A DNA stretch of 64,000 nucleotides from Planctomycetaceae bacterium (GCA_021732995.1 JAKFWA010000073.1:50105-114104), one strand, 5' to 3'. Positions 28,567-38,475 are shown, counted from the stretch's first letter. The notes: generated by a model not told the origin, from the sequence alone. Numbers and translations: made by a program.

Positions 28567-30513
28567 CTACCACGGCCAGAGCGACCACTTCTTCTTGTCG
28601 GTCTTGGTCTCCGTGCGAGCGTCAACCAGCGACGCCGTGCCTTCCTTTTCTTCGGGTTCGGCGGGTTCTTCTTCCTCTTCGCCCGGCTCACCGTCGGTAT
28701 TGCGTTGATACAGGTTCGGAGTAAAGGTCGGCTTGCCCGCACGAGTACCATCGCCCTCATCTTCCGAGTCTCGATAGTAGATGCGACCGGCTTGCGGCAG
28801 AGCGTCGATTTCAAAGCGTCCCGGCAAGTTGCCTTGACGATCGGCCTGCACCAGCAATTGGGCAACGTCGGGATAACTCGCGCCCAGCTTCGCAGCAGCG
28901 CGGATCACTTCTTCAACTCGACGAGAACATTCCAGACGATGGTCATTGCGCACTCCAAAACGAGTCACGCTGACCCGATCAGAGCCCGGACGGCAGGTCA
29001 CCATGATGTGGTTGCCGGCTCGTAGTGCCATCGGCGTGATGAACTCCTGGTCTTTGTTGAAGAGCACAATTTCCGATCGCTTTCGATGAGTGATATGCAC
29101 CATCGGTTCGCCCTTGGTGTCGAGCGGATGCAGATGGAATTCCTGATTGATGTACTCGCCTTCGATGTATGGATCGAGATCGTCCAGAGTCCAAAGGGCG
29201 CGAAACGCTCCATAACGAGTCTCGGCACTGTCCAGAACCTTGCCCTGATCGTCTGCCTGGGCGCTCATCAGCTCACGCAGCACGATGTGAGACTTTGGAT
29301 CTGACAATGTCGACAGCGCCGCGAATGAGAACACTCGGAACGCACGCTCTTTCAGCGCCGCTTGCTTCAACACTTCGATGCCGTCGGGCACTTCGAGGTA
29401 GGCCAGCGCGGTGGCCGCATGAAACTGACACTCGAGCGAAGGGCTCTTCAGACCTGACTTCAGAATCGGAATGGCTTCGTTTCCAATGGCTTCGAGTTGC
29501 AGCGACGCACGCTCGGATTTCTCTGGAACCATGAGGTCCTTTTCCAGACGCTGCAGGCGCACGCGTTGCTCAACCGGAGTCTCGCGGAACGCGATGGCCT
29601 GGATCACTCGCTGATAGCGCGGCCAATTTTCCTTGTAGCGCGGGTGTACCTTCAGCACGATGCGCTGGTCGGTTTGGGCCTTGGCTAATGGTTCGCGAAC
29701 TCCGTGTTCGTTGTACGCGTAGAACCGGTGCCCAACGCGATCAGCGACTCGGGTCACGTTACGGAAGTTACGAAACTCGCTCTTCAGGTAGATGGCCATG
29801 TCGCGATCAATCGTCGATGTGCCGCCACCCAGCACCCAGCCGCGGCGCAGCACGCCGGCCATGTTCTCTTCTTTGCCTTCACCAGTAGAAATCAGCACGG
29901 GGCCCTTGGCCTTCGCCACCATGTGGCCTTTCATCTGCCCTTTACCGGCAACAATCGCCGTTTCGCTGAGAATGGTTTCCATCAGCCGGCCACCGTTCAG
30001 ACTGGTTCCGGCGTCGCCCTCGATACGAACTTCGATATCAAACTTCTCGCCCTTGCGGACCAGAGGGGGCAGATAGGCTCGAACCACGACCATGGCGGTG
30101 TCGGGCGACGCGATCAGTCGATTAGGTTCATCCACTTCGCGACGGCGCAGGTCATCCAGCAGCGCCTCACGTTTGGGGCTGGGCGGAGGGTCGCCGCCGG
30201 TACCATTGAGTCCGACGACCAGTCCCACGCCTTCCAGCACAACGGGCTGTAAGCCCGAGAACGAGGTGTAGTCCCCGACGAGCGGCGTCGTGAGCTTGGT
30301 GCCCTCGACGAATTCGTCGTCTTTCTCTTTGTCCTTTTCATCCGGGCTTTGCGAACGCGGGCTGAACGGCTTGGTGAGCTTGCTGAAGTTGAGCTTCTGG
30401 CAACCAGTGGCCGTGATCGACACCAGCGCGAGTGCCGCCAGCCAACTGGCCAGGACGAAACCGCGTTGCAGGCCAGGCCGTGACGAGCGATGTCCAACTG
30501 CTTGAAGAAGCAT
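28567..30513 (-). CDS. FlgI-like lipoprotein with HEAT-type repeats
   Basis: A 648-residue lipoprotein: hydrophobic leader with lipobox ATGC (Cys38 from ATG 30513). Residues about 60-290 resemble the flagellar P-ring protein FlgI: LEGVGLVVGLNGTGGD, VVVRAYLPPLVRKGEKFD and GDAGTSLNGGRLM line up with its conserved blocks. Residues about 330-440 are HEAT-like helical repeats (EAIPILKSGLKSPSLECQFH...), absent from FlgI. The tail is acidic (GEEEEEPAEPEEKEG). No other flagellar gene is nearby, and a lipid anchor is not normal for FlgI. I start at ATG 30513; the frame is open 124 codons further without a leader. It may have a role in the envelope distinct from flagella. Confidence 0.75.
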   Translation of the reverse strand: MLLQAVGHRSSRPGLQRGFVLASWLAALALVSITATGCQKLNFSKLTKPFSPRSQSPDEKDKEKDDEFVEGTKLTTPLVGDYTSFSGLQPVVLEGVGLVVGLNGTGGDPPPSPKREALLDDLRRREVDEPNRLIASPDTAMVVVRAYLPPLVRKGEKFDIEVRIEGDAGTSLNGGRLMETILSETAIVAGKGQMKGHMVAKAKGPVLISTGEGKEENMAGVLRRGWVLGGGTSTIDRDMAIYLKSEFRNFRNVTRVADRVGHRFYAYNEHGVREPLAKAQTDQRIVLKVHPRYKENWPRYQRVIQAIAFRETPVEQRVRLQRLEKDLMVPEKSERASLQLEAIGNEAIPILKSGLKSPSLECQFHAATALAYLEVPDGIEVLKQAALKERAFRVFSFAALSTLSDPKSHIVLRELMSAQADDQGKVLDSAETRYGAFRALWTLDDLDPYIEGEYINQEFHLHPLDTKGEPMVHITHRKRSEIVLFNKDQEFITPMALRAGNHIMVTCRPGSDRVSVTRFGVRNDHRLECSRRVEEVIRAAAKLGASYPDVAQLLVQADRQGNLPGRFEIDALPQAGRIYYRDSEDEGDGTRAGKPTFTPNLYQRNTDGEPGEEEEEPAEPEEKEGTASLVDARTETKTDKKKWSLWPW

Positions 30514-30883
30514 GGCAAAGCATCCGTGCGATGAGGTGGGATAACTTGAAAGGACGTGTGAGCGAATGCTCGGCGAGACGAATCGTTCCGGCTCTACGCG
30601 AAGGAAGGATGAGCGTGTACCGAAGTACAAACTCACAGCGCAGCCCGGCTCATTAGGAGAAGAGGAGCGGGAACATACGCCCGCCGTGAAAAGTTGGTCA
30701 ATGTGACTTCGAGGCGACTTCCTTAGAGAAAAGCCGCCGAGTTGGCGAAATTGCATGAATTCAGCTCGCCACATCCGAAGTCGTTCCTGCGGACATGGGA
30801 TCCACAGTTGTCGTTTCGTTCGCGATCGCGGCAGTTCGTTGTTCACGCTGGCAGCGAGCAGCTTGAGATCGCTCCTGTGCAAC

Positions 30884-30918
30884 AAAAAATCCGCAGGCCG
30901 GGTTCACGACCTGCGGAT
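30884..30918 (-). terminator. Intrinsic terminator of the TPR lipoprotein gene
   Basis: Reading leftward: a 9 bp stem ATCCGCAGG (30910-30918) and CCTGCGGAT (30889-30897) followed by a run of six T's (the A-run at 30884-30889 on the plus strand). It lies 40 bp past the stop of the TPR gene and before the FlgI-like gene, separating the two. Confidence 0.9.
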
Positions 30919-30957
30919 CGATAGTTGGCAGTATGACCTTCAGCTCAATGACGCGGA

Positions 30958-32271
30958 CTACTGGCCGATGCCTGGGTCGAGCTGGCGGGCAACCTCGTAG
31001 TCGGCGCGAGCGCCTTCCTTGTTGCCGCGTTCTTCGCGTTGTTGTGCTCGTCGGAAATAGGCTTCCGCCACTCCCGTATCGAGCCGTTTAGCAGACGTGT
31101 AGTCGTTGATGGCGTCGTCGTAGCGTCCCATCTGCAGGTAGGCGTCACCGCGAATCGACAGGGCTTTGTTGCTCCACTTGCGTTCGAGTGCATCGCTGCA
31201 ATCGGCAATCGCCTTCTGCGGTTCGTTGTTTTCGAGGTAATACATCGCGCGGCTGATGTAACCATCGCTACTGTCCGGTGCGACGTTGATCGCAGCTTCG
31301 TAGTTAGCCAGTGCGATATCCGAGCGACCGCCCTTAGCCAGATGGCTGGCACGCTGGATGTAGGGTTTTGGATCTTTCGGCGATTTCGTCACGGCCGTGT
31401 TGAGATCGTTCAATCGGGCCAGCCAGGCAATCTTGTCGCCGTCGGCATCAGCCTGCTGCTGCATACCGAGTTCCAGATAAGCGGTGCGGCGATTCTGGTA
31501 GTGCTTGGGGTTGGTCTCATCCAGCGCGATCGCGGCCGAAAAGTCCTTCGCGGCTTCACGATACTTCTTCACTCGCATGAACAGCATCGCCCGGTTGTTA
31601 ATCGCGTTCGCGTATTTGGGATTCAGCTCAATCGCCTTGTTGAAGTCGTACAAGGCCTTTTCATTGGAACCGGACTGATACCAGGCGAAACCTCGATTAT
31701 TGAAGCCGTCCACGTAGCTGGGATCGATCTCAACCGCCTTATTGAAATCTTCGACGGCGGCCTTGTAGTCGGACTTCGCAAGGTGGACCAATCCGCGGTT
31801 GTTGTAAGCCTGAACGTACCTGGGATCGGCTTTCAGCGCGGCAGCGAAATCATCCAATGCCTGATCGTGCTGACGTCGGGTCAGCATGAACAAGCCGCGC
31901 ATGTTGTGATAACGGACTTCCTTGCCGTTCAGCTCGATCGCTTTGGCGTAATCCACTGAGGCGAGTCGGTCCTGTCCGGCGTCCGCGAGAATGCCCGCAC
32001 GCTGAAAGTAAGCTTCAGAGCAATTCTTATCTGTTGTGATCGCCGCGTTCAGCTTCTCGACGGCGCTAGCAAACTGTCGCTGCTGGATGAGCGAAACTGC
32101 TTCTTCGACAAGTTGCTTCGCTTTGCCGGAGCCCTCTGATGCGACGGCTGCGGGATTGTTTCCGTCTGCTCCGGCGGTGGCAGGATCAGCATCATTCTTC
32201 CCACAGCCAGCCAGTCCGGCTAAGGCCACAACACACCACGGCCACGAACGGAATTTGAGTCGCAAAGACAT
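30958..32271 (-). CDS. TPR-repeat lipoprotein
   Basis: A 437-residue predicted lipoprotein (LAGLAGC, Cys23). Almost the whole chain after residue 50 consists of about ten tetratricopeptide repeats with signature tracts such as AYNNRGLVHLAKSDYKAAVEDF and GFNNRGFAWYQSG. TPRs bind partner proteins. GGGAGA precedes ATG 32271. Neighbours on the same strand are the FlgI-like gene downstream (after a terminator) and a kinase-TPR gene 189 bp upstream. Partner unknown. Confidence 0.88.
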   Translation of the reverse strand: MSLRLKFRSWPWCVVALAGLAGCGKNDADPATAGADGNNPAAVASEGSGKAKQLVEEAVSLIQQRQFASAVEKLNAAITTDKNCSEAYFQRAGILADAGQDRLASVDYAKAIELNGKEVRYHNMRGLFMLTRRQHDQALDDFAAALKADPRYVQAYNNRGLVHLAKSDYKAAVEDFNKAVEIDPSYVDGFNNRGFAWYQSGSNEKALYDFNKAIELNPKYANAINNRAMLFMRVKKYREAAKDFSAAIALDETNPKHYQNRRTAYLELGMQQQADADGDKIAWLARLNDLNTAVTKSPKDPKPYIQRASHLAKGGRSDIALANYEAAINVAPDSSDGYISRAMYYLENNEPQKAIADCSDALERKWSNKALSIRGDAYLQMGRYDDAINDYTSAKRLDTGVAEAYFRRAQQREERGNKEGARADYEVARQLDPGIGQ

Positions 32272-32460
32272 CCTTGTCTCTCCCTTGCGCAGCTCAGAAG
32301 AACGGGGAAATTGCCAGACATCGGCAATTCTTCGAACTGACGCAAACGGGCTTGTACGACTGGAACGAAAATTCTGTCAACGTGACTCAGCCGTACGCAT
32401 GAAACCTGCGGACGCGGCCGGGATTCTCCGGCCAACTTACATTCCTGTGTCGATTGTGCG

Positions 32461-35010
32461 CTAGTTATTACCGGGCTTGCTCGGCTCCGTGGACTTCTTC
32501 AAATCGCGAACGGATTGCAGTGTCGCGGCGTATTCGGCGTTCTGAGGGAACTCTTTGGTGAGTTCAACGAGCAACGCTTCCGCCTGGTTCAGGGCCTTCA
32601 AGGCGTCTTCCGCGTGCGTGCGTTGCAGTTCCAACTGGGCCAGGTTGAACAGCAACTGAGCCAGTTCAAAGCGGTAACGCGGCACGGCGGGATTGCGGCC
32701 AACCAGCTTTTCCAACGCCGCGCGGGCTTTCACATAGCTATCGACGGCGATGTCCAGCGACTTGCTGTCCTCAACCGACGTAGCCGCCGAGTCATCGCCG
32801 AGCAGCCGATAGGCCATCGCCAGCATGTGGCGGTCTTCGAGGTCGTTCGGGTCTTCGACCAGCAGTTCTTCGAAGCGTCGAATTGCCGACTGAGCTCGCT
32901 GCTTGACCACCGGAACGTCGTCTCGTTCCAACGCGAGATTGGCGAGGTTGTAATCCCCCTTCGCCAGATCACGACGTAGCTTGCGGTCCTTCGGCTTCGT
33001 GGGGAGGACTCGCAAGCGATAGTCCTGTGCTTCCGTCAGCGCCTTCTGAGCGCTATCCAGTTCACCACGTTGCTTCTCCAGCAGGCCGAGGTTCATGTCC
33101 ACACTGGCCAGCAGCCGGTCGTACTCGAAGCGTTCCTGCGGATCAGGAGTCTCATCTGCCAATGCCGCTCGAATGCGGCGTGCTTGCTTGAAAGACTCTT
33201 CCGCCAGATCGAGCTGCCGCAGACGCGAGTGTGCCCGGCCCATCGCGTTGAAGGTATTGCTGAGGAACTGTCGGATCGGCTTGTCATTGGGCTTCGCCTT
33301 GAGTTGCTCATCAAGCATCTCGCGAGCCTTCGTGTACGACACCATCGCAGCCTGCGGAGATTCCAGTTCTTCGACGATCAGACCGATGCGATAGTGCGTC
33401 GCGGCCAGTTCTTCCTGCACGGTCGGGTCTTGTTCCCGACGTTCCAGCAGCCGCTGATAGTACGAGTGCGCGAGCTGCAGCAGTTCCTTCCGCAGCCCCT
33501 GAGCACCGGGTTCATTCAGCAGACGCTCTTCACTGACTCGCGTGAAGAACTCGTTGACCGCCGATAGCGCGTCTTGAAAGCTCGCCTCAGACAGCACCTG
33601 TGCAGTCTTCGTTGTTTCCAGACTGCTTTCGACCTTCTTCCGAGCTTCTTCGGTTTTTGCGTACGCGACACTCATTGCGCCGAGCCCGAACAAAAGCGAT
33701 GCCAAGACGGCACCAATCGCGCCGGCAATGAAGGGATTGCGACGGCACCAGCGGATCAGTCGCTCAGGTCGGCTGATCGGCCGCGAAAGAATCGGTTCGT
33801 TCTTGAGGTACCGCTGCAGCTCGTCGGCCAGTTCTTCAGCCGTTTTGAAGCGGCGTGAAGGCTCCTTCTCCAGACACTTCATGCAAATCGTTTCGAGGTC
33901 GACGTCCACCGCCGAGTTCAGTTCGCGCAGCCGCACGGGATCCTTGTCGAGTACCTGCCGCATCGTGGCCACGGACGAAGCCGCCTGAAACGGAGGGCGG
34001 CCGCTCAGCACGTGATAGAGCGTCGCGCCCAATGAATAGATGTCGGCGGCGGCCGTGACATTGGCAGCATCGCTGAACTGCTCGGGCGGCATATAAGGGG
34101 GAGTACCCATCGTTTCGCCCGAACGCGTCATCTCGACATCGTGATCGGTCAACTTCGCGAGACCGAAGTCCGCGATGCGCGGGCGAAGCGTCCCGTTCTC
34201 AATGAGAATGTTCTGCGGCTTGATGTCGCGGTGCAGAATGCCAGCCCGATGAGCGGCATGCACGGCGCGACAGACCGGCTCCAGAAAACTCGCCGCCTGC
34301 TGGTTGTCGATCGGATTCAGGCGCAGTCGGTCCGACAAACTCGAACCATCGACATACTGCATCGAGAAGAAGTGGCAGCCGTTCGCTTCGCCGACTTCGA
34401 ACACGGTCACGATGTTGTCGTGCTGCAGGCGACCGGCAGCTTCGGCTTCCTTATGAAAGCGATCGATCGTCCGGGCGCGAGTCATGTCGCTCATGCTGCC
34501 CAGACTGTCCGGTCGAATCAGCTTCAAGGCGACGATGCGGTTCGCGCGACGCTGACGGGCTCGGTAGACGATGCCCATGCCGCCTCGTCCCAGCTCTCCC
34601 AGAATGTCGTAGTCACCGATGGAAGTCGGCGCCAGCGTCGCCTGCATCTTGGCTCGCGCGGCGGCTGCCGAACTTCGGATGTTGGCTGGCGTCGCACGTT
34701 CGTCGATGGTGGCATCAGCCGACGGTTCATCGGCAATCGCCATTCGCGCCAGATCTGTTTCATCGATCGTCATCTGGCTGAAATCGTCTGTTTCCAGATC
34801 CACATCGAGATCCAGCGCTTCGTTAAGCGTCTGCATCCCGGCGAGGTCCGCGTCGTCCGAATGGCCTTCAAGTCTGTCGACTTTGATTTCGACGACCGTT
34901 TCGCTGCCGCCCTCACCGACGGTGGCAGCGTCTGGGGCCGGCGCATTGGTGCTGGGCGCACTGACGGGAATCTCGAGATTGGTATCCAGATCTTGAAGTG
35001 GCGTTGCCAT
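32461..35010 (-). CDS. Ser/Thr protein kinase with TPR-like C-terminus
   Basis: An 849-residue membrane kinase. Residues 1-130 are acidic and disordered. The kinase domain shows the Gly loop GRGGMGIV (141-148), Lys163, HRDIKPQN (260-267) and DFG (281-283), all canonical. One transmembrane helix follows near residues 425-450, then a long helical region of TPR-like repeats (ATHYRIGLIVEELESP, MAYRLLGDDSA) facing the periplasm. ATG 35010 follows AGGA and gives a Met-Ala start; the frame is open 14 codons further. This is the usual planctomycete receptor-kinase layout. Substrates unknown. Confidence 0.92.
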   Translation of the reverse strand: MATPLQDLDTNLEIPVSAPSTNAPAPDAATVGEGGSETVVEIKVDRLEGHSDDADLAGMQTLNEALDLDVDLETDDFSQMTIDETDLARMAIADEPSADATIDERATPANIRSSAAAARAKMQATLAPTSIGDYDILGELGRGGMGIVYRARQRRANRIVALKLIRPDSLGSMSDMTRARTIDRFHKEAEAAGRLQHDNIVTVFEVGEANGCHFFSMQYVDGSSLSDRLRLNPIDNQQAASFLEPVCRAVHAAHRAGILHRDIKPQNILIENGTLRPRIADFGLAKLTDHDVEMTRSGETMGTPPYMPPEQFSDAANVTAAADIYSLGATLYHVLSGRPPFQAASSVATMRQVLDKDPVRLRELNSAVDVDLETICMKCLEKEPSRRFKTAEELADELQRYLKNEPILSRPISRPERLIRWCRRNPFIAGAIGAVLASLLFGLGAMSVAYAKTEEARKKVESSLETTKTAQVLSEASFQDALSAVNEFFTRVSEERLLNEPGAQGLRKELLQLAHSYYQRLLERREQDPTVQEELAATHYRIGLIVEELESPQAAMVSYTKAREMLDEQLKAKPNDKPIRQFLSNTFNAMGRAHSRLRQLDLAEESFKQARRIRAALADETPDPQERFEYDRLLASVDMNLGLLEKQRGELDSAQKALTEAQDYRLRVLPTKPKDRKLRRDLAKGDYNLANLALERDDVPVVKQRAQSAIRRFEELLVEDPNDLEDRHMLAMAYRLLGDDSAATSVEDSKSLDIAVDSYVKARAALEKLVGRNPAVPRYRFELAQLLFNLAQLELQRTHAEDALKALNQAEALLVELTKEFPQNAEYAATLQSVRDLKKSTEPSKPGNN

Positions 35011-35052
35011 GACTGTCTTTCCTGACGCGGCATTCAATCCGCCAACCGGCAT

Positions 35053-35514
35053 TCAGTGCCCGGCTGGAAACAGGTCGTGACGAGCAATCCTGAACTCAAA
35101 GGGTGCATTTTGCAGCAGTCCTCGGCGAGTTGCCCCGAATGTTGCCTGCTTTTTCGATAGACGCAACTTAGATGCCATCAGAGCGCACACGAATTCTGGA
35201 CACCTTGCGACGAAGCTTCGTCCACAAGAGTTCCAGAAGTAACCAATTCAAGTCGGTCAGAATTTGCCTGATGCGTGGCCTCTTCTAATTCGTGATCGCG
35301 ATGTGTGTATTGGCGTCTCAAACAGGTTGAAAACGCCATTCTGATGAATTAGACGCCAGATCCTTTGAGGGAGAACTCGCCGCGAACTTGTCCGGTTTGA
35401 CACCACGCCTCAGAATCCCGCCGACAACTTTTCGTTTACGATGGACTTGATCGTAGACGATTGGCCAACCGGCTGGTTTCGCTCACCAGCCGATTCCGTT
35501 GAATTCGAGATCGT
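35053..35514. promoter_or_regulatory. Regulatory region with palindromes upstream of the activator gene
   Basis: About 460 bp divergent region between the kinase-TPR gene and the sigma-54 activator. It contains a perfect 14 bp palindrome GACGAAGCTTCGTC (35209-35222), and TGGCGTCT (35311-35318) that can pair either with ACGCCA (35333-35338, using its first six bases) or with AGACGCCA (35351-35358). The two pairings are mutually exclusive. I see no -24/-12 promoter. No protein is called. Confidence 0.5.
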
Positions 35515-36567
35515 ATGGCTCAGGCCGTTCCGCAAAATAACACCACCCCGCTGCGTGGCATGATCGGGTCATGCGCTGCAATGCAGGAGGTCTACAGGCT
35601 AACTCGACGGGTTGCTCAGGCTTCAACCACCGTTTTATTGACTGGTGAAACGGGCACTGGCAAGGAACTGATTGCCCGGGCCATTCATGAATTGAGCCCG
35701 CGCAGCTCCGGCCCCTTCATTCGAGTCAACTGCGGCGCGCTCAGCGAAAGCCTGCTGGAGAGCGAACTCTTCGGGCACGTGAAGGGCGCCTTCACCAACG
35801 CTTTTGAAAACCGCACCGGCCGTTTTGAAGCTGCTCACGGCGGCACGATCTTTCTGGACGAAATCAACTCCGTCAGCTTCAAGCTGCAGGTGAAGCTGCT
35901 GCGAGTGCTGCAGGAGCATGAGTTCGAACGCGTCGGCGATACGAAAACCATCCGCGTCGATTGCCGTATCGTCGCCGCGACCAATCGTGATCTGCAGGAC
36001 GAGATCGAATCCGGGCGCTTTCGAGAGGACTTGTACTATCGACTCAACGTCGTCCCGATTTACCTGCCCCCGCTGCGCGATCGTTCGGAAGACGTTCCGG
36101 CGCTGGTGGAATCGTTCCTGGTCCAGTACGCCCGCGAGACCAACCGGCCGGTGCCGAAGCTGATGCCCGACGCTATTGCGTCACTGAAGTCGTATTCGTG
36201 GCCGGGAAACGTCCGCGAACTGCAGAACTATGCCGAACGGGCAATTGTCCTGATGGAAGGTGACGAGTTCCGAGCCGACCTGTTGCCGCCACACGTGCGC
36301 GGCCTGGCTCCGATGCGTATCGGACGGCAAAAGGCAGGCGGCATCGAAAAGGTCGCAGAAGAACTGGTGACGCTGGGAGTGTCCCAATACGCTGCCGAAG
36401 GCAAGCCGTATGAACGAGTGATGTCTATCGTCGAACGCGAATTGCTCGTACAGATGCTGCGGCAATGCCAGGGCGTGCAGATCAAGGCCGCGGAACGGTT
36501 GGGGATCAACCGCAACACGCTGCACAAGAAGGTGGAGGAATACGGACTCGAAGGTGAGCGTCCGTAA
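35515..36567 (+). CDS. Sigma-54 enhancer-binding protein, sensor-less, with GAFTNA loop
   Basis: An AAA+ activator of sigma-54 RNA polymerase, 350 residues, made only of the AAA+ core and a C-terminal Fis-type helix-turn-helix ([18 protein letters not shown]). Seen: Walker A GETGTGKE (44-51), Walker [10 protein letters not shown] (109-117), sensor-type [10 protein letters not shown] and the arginine region [11 protein letters not shown]. The sigma-54-contacting loop is GAFTNA (91-96) in place of GAFTGA: Gly5 of the motif is Asn95. There is no receiver, GAF or PAS domain. Such proteins (PspF is the model) are controlled by other means. It is followed 9 bp later by the cytochrome-assembly-like gene. 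Confidence 0.93.
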   Translation: MAQAVPQNNTTPLRGMIGSCAAMQEVYRLTRRVAQASTTVLLTGETGTGKELIARAIHELSPRSSGPFIRVNCGALSESLLESELFGHVKGAFTNAFENRTGRFEAAHGGTIFLDEINSVSFKLQVKLLRVLQEHEFERVGDTKTIRVDCRIVAATNRDLQDEIESGRFREDLYYRLNVVPIYLPPLRDRSEDVPALVESFLVQYARETNRPVPKLMPDAIASLKSYSWPGNVRELQNYAERAIVLMEGDEFRADLLPPHVRGLAPMRIGRQKAGGIEKVAEELVTLGVSQYAAEGKPYERVMSIVERELLVQMLRQCQGVQIKAAERLGINRNTLHKKVEEYGLEGERP

Positions 36568-36576
36568 GGAATACTG

Positions 36577-37440
36577 GTGATGGAACGAGTCAGCGTTTTC
36601 TGTTTTCTCGCGAGCTACAGTCTCGCGACGCTCTTCGAATTCGCTCGACTGCGTTTTCGAGGTGGCTGGACTCGCGCGCTGACACTGGGCTGGACGATTG
36701 CTGGTCTGGTCGCCCACACGGTCTATCTGCTGTCACGCAGCGGGCGTGCGGAACTGCCGCCGCTGCTGGCCTCCAGTCACGACTGGTTCCTCGTGCTGGC
36801 GTGGATCGCCGTGCTGCTGTTCCTCTTTCTGACGTTGCTGGACGCGACCATTCCGCTCGGCATGTTTGTGCTGCCGATTGTCCTGACGCTGGTGATCTCG
36901 TCGCAGTTTGTGAGTACGGCTCCGCTGGACTTCATCAAGGGCGACCCGTCTCAAGTCGCCGCCCGCGGCTGGGCGATGCTGCATAGCTCGTTGCTGGTGA
37001 TCGGTATGGGAGGAGTGCTGACGGGACTCATTCTGGCGGTCATGTACCTCGTGCAGCACCGCCGCCTGAAGCAGCGACAAACGTTGGAACAAGGTCTGTC
37101 GCTACCGAGTCTCGCGCGGCTCAGCAGTTGGAACTGGTGGGCCGTGGTGTTGTCCTTCCCGACACTGACGCTGGGCATGGCGGCTGGCTTCATGCTGGGT
37201 TTTGCCGGTCGCACGCCGAACGTTTCGACTTCGATGGTGCTGGCTGATCCGGTGGTCATCGGCAGTGGCATCAGCTGGTTTGTGATGGTCGGCTTCTTCG
37301 GCTGGCTAGTGGCGACTCAACGCCCGGCGGCCAAACAGGTTGCACTGCTCACCCTGTGGGCCTGCGGCTTTCTGGTGCTGACGATCTTTGGATTGCAGGT
37401 GGCCGCGAGCAACAGCGCGATCGGTTCGTTACACTCTTAG
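36577..37440 (+). CDS. Cytochrome c assembly-like membrane protein (CcsA/HemX type)
   Basis: A 287-residue inner-membrane protein with eight likely helices, typical of the CcsA/CcmC/HemX superfamily that handles heme during cytochrome c maturation or heme synthesis. Seen: LHSSLLVIGMGGVLTGLILAVMYL and a Trp-rich segment SSWNWWAVVLSFPTLTLGM. The classical CcsA motif WGxxWxWD is not found, so the HemX-like side of the family is favoured. GTG 36577 or ATG 36580 starts it. It lies just after the activator gene and 66 bp before lipA. Confidence 0.75.
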   Translation: MMERVSVFCFLASYSLATLFEFARLRFRGGWTRALTLGWTIAGLVAHTVYLLSRSGRAELPPLLASSHDWFLVLAWIAVLLFLFLTLLDATIPLGMFVLPIVLTLVISSQFVSTAPLDFIKGDPSQVAARGWAMLHSSLLVIGMGGVLTGLILAVMYLVQHRRLKQRQTLEQGLSLPSLARLSSWNWWAVVLSFPTLTLGMAAGFMLGFAGRTPNVSTSMVLADPVVIGSGISWFVMVGFFGWLVATQRPAAKQVALLTLWACGFLVLTIFGLQVAASNSAIGSLHS

Positions 37441-37506
37441 GCTCTCTGCGGCTGCTGGTTCGCCGGTCGCCCGGTTACTTGATGATTTCGCTGCGCAGGT
37501 ATCTTC

Positions 37507-38436
37507 ATGTTTGACGAATCATTGTTGTCGCTGCCGGTTGTCTCCGATCCACCGCCGTCTGAAGCACCCGTTGAAGTGCGTCGATTGCCGCGCTGGCTGA
37601 AACGCCCGTTGCCGAAGCCGGGCATGTTCTATACCAGCTCCGTCATTGAAGATCTGCGCCTGGAAACCGTCTGCGAAAGTGCCAAGTGCCCGAACCGCAC
37701 CGAGTGCTGGTCGCAGCAGACCGCGACGTTCATGATTCTCGGCAACGTCTGCACGCGTCCGTGCGGGTTCTGCTCGGTACCGCGCGGCAAGACGGAACTT
37801 GTGCAGGCCGACGAACCCGAACGCCTGGCCGAAGCGACGAAGCGGCTCGGGTTGAGCTACGTCGTCATCACTTCCGTGACCCGCGATGACATGCGCGATG
37901 GCGGAGCCGAACACTTCTACCGCTGCGTGACCGTCGTTCGCGAAAAGACCGGTGCGAAGATCGAAGTGCTGACCCCGGACTTCCTTGGCAACCGCGATGC
38001 GATTCATCGAGTCATCGAATCACGCCCGGACGTGTTCAATCACAACACCGAAACCGTGCCGCGTCTGTACGACCGCGTGCGCCGCAACGCCGAGTATCAA
38101 CGCACCCTGAATCTGCTGGATCAGGTCAAGCAGGAAGCGCCCGACATGCCGACCAAGAGCGGCCTGATGCTGGGCCTCGGCGAAACGCGTGAAGAGCTGC
38201 TCGAAGTCTGTGCCGACCTCCGCAAGGTTGGCTGCGATATGATTACGCTCGGCCAGTACCTGCAGCCGACTCCGGCGCACCTGCCCGTCGAGCGCTACGT
38301 GCCTCCGGAAGAGTTCGACGAGATCGGCGAGCTGGTCCGCAAGCTGGGCTTCAGCATGGTGGCCAGCGGTCCGTTCGTCCGTTCGAGCTACCACGCGGGC
38401 GAAATGGCCGAACAAGCTGTGCTGGCACTGACCTGA
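37507..38436 (+). CDS. lipA: Lipoyl synthase
   Basis: Radical-SAM enzyme that inserts two sulfurs into protein-bound octanoyl chains to make lipoyl cofactor. The 309 residues show both iron-sulfur motifs: the auxiliary cluster CESAKCPNRTEC and the radical-SAM CTRPCGFC, plus the C-terminal RSSYHAGE that ligates the auxiliary cluster. Octanoyltransferase (lipB) is not adjacent. The start ATG 37507 fits family length. Confidence 0.97.
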   Translation: MFDESLLSLPVVSDPPPSEAPVEVRRLPRWLKRPLPKPGMFYTSSVIEDLRLETVCESAKCPNRTECWSQQTATFMILGNVCTRPCGFCSVPRGKTELVQADEPERLAEATKRLGLSYVVITSVTRDDMRDGGAEHFYRCVTVVREKTGAKIEVLTPDFLGNRDAIHRVIESRPDVFNHNTETVPRLYDRVRRNAEYQRTLNLLDQVKQEAPDMPTKSGLMLGLGETREELLEVCADLRKVGCDMITLGQYLQPTPAHLPVERYVPPEEFDEIGELVRKLGFSMVASGPFVRSSYHAGEMAEQAVLALT

Positions 38437-38454
38437 CTTCCGGAACCGCTCACG

Positions 38455-38475
38455 TTCTTTCACGGAGTGAAAGAC
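38455..38475. terminator. Stem-loop after lipA
   Basis: An 8 bp stem TCTTTCAC (38456-38463), triloop GGA, GTGAAAGA (38467-38474) lies about 20 bp past the lipA stop. No T-run follows, so it is at best a weak or factor-dependent terminator. Confidence 0.4.
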
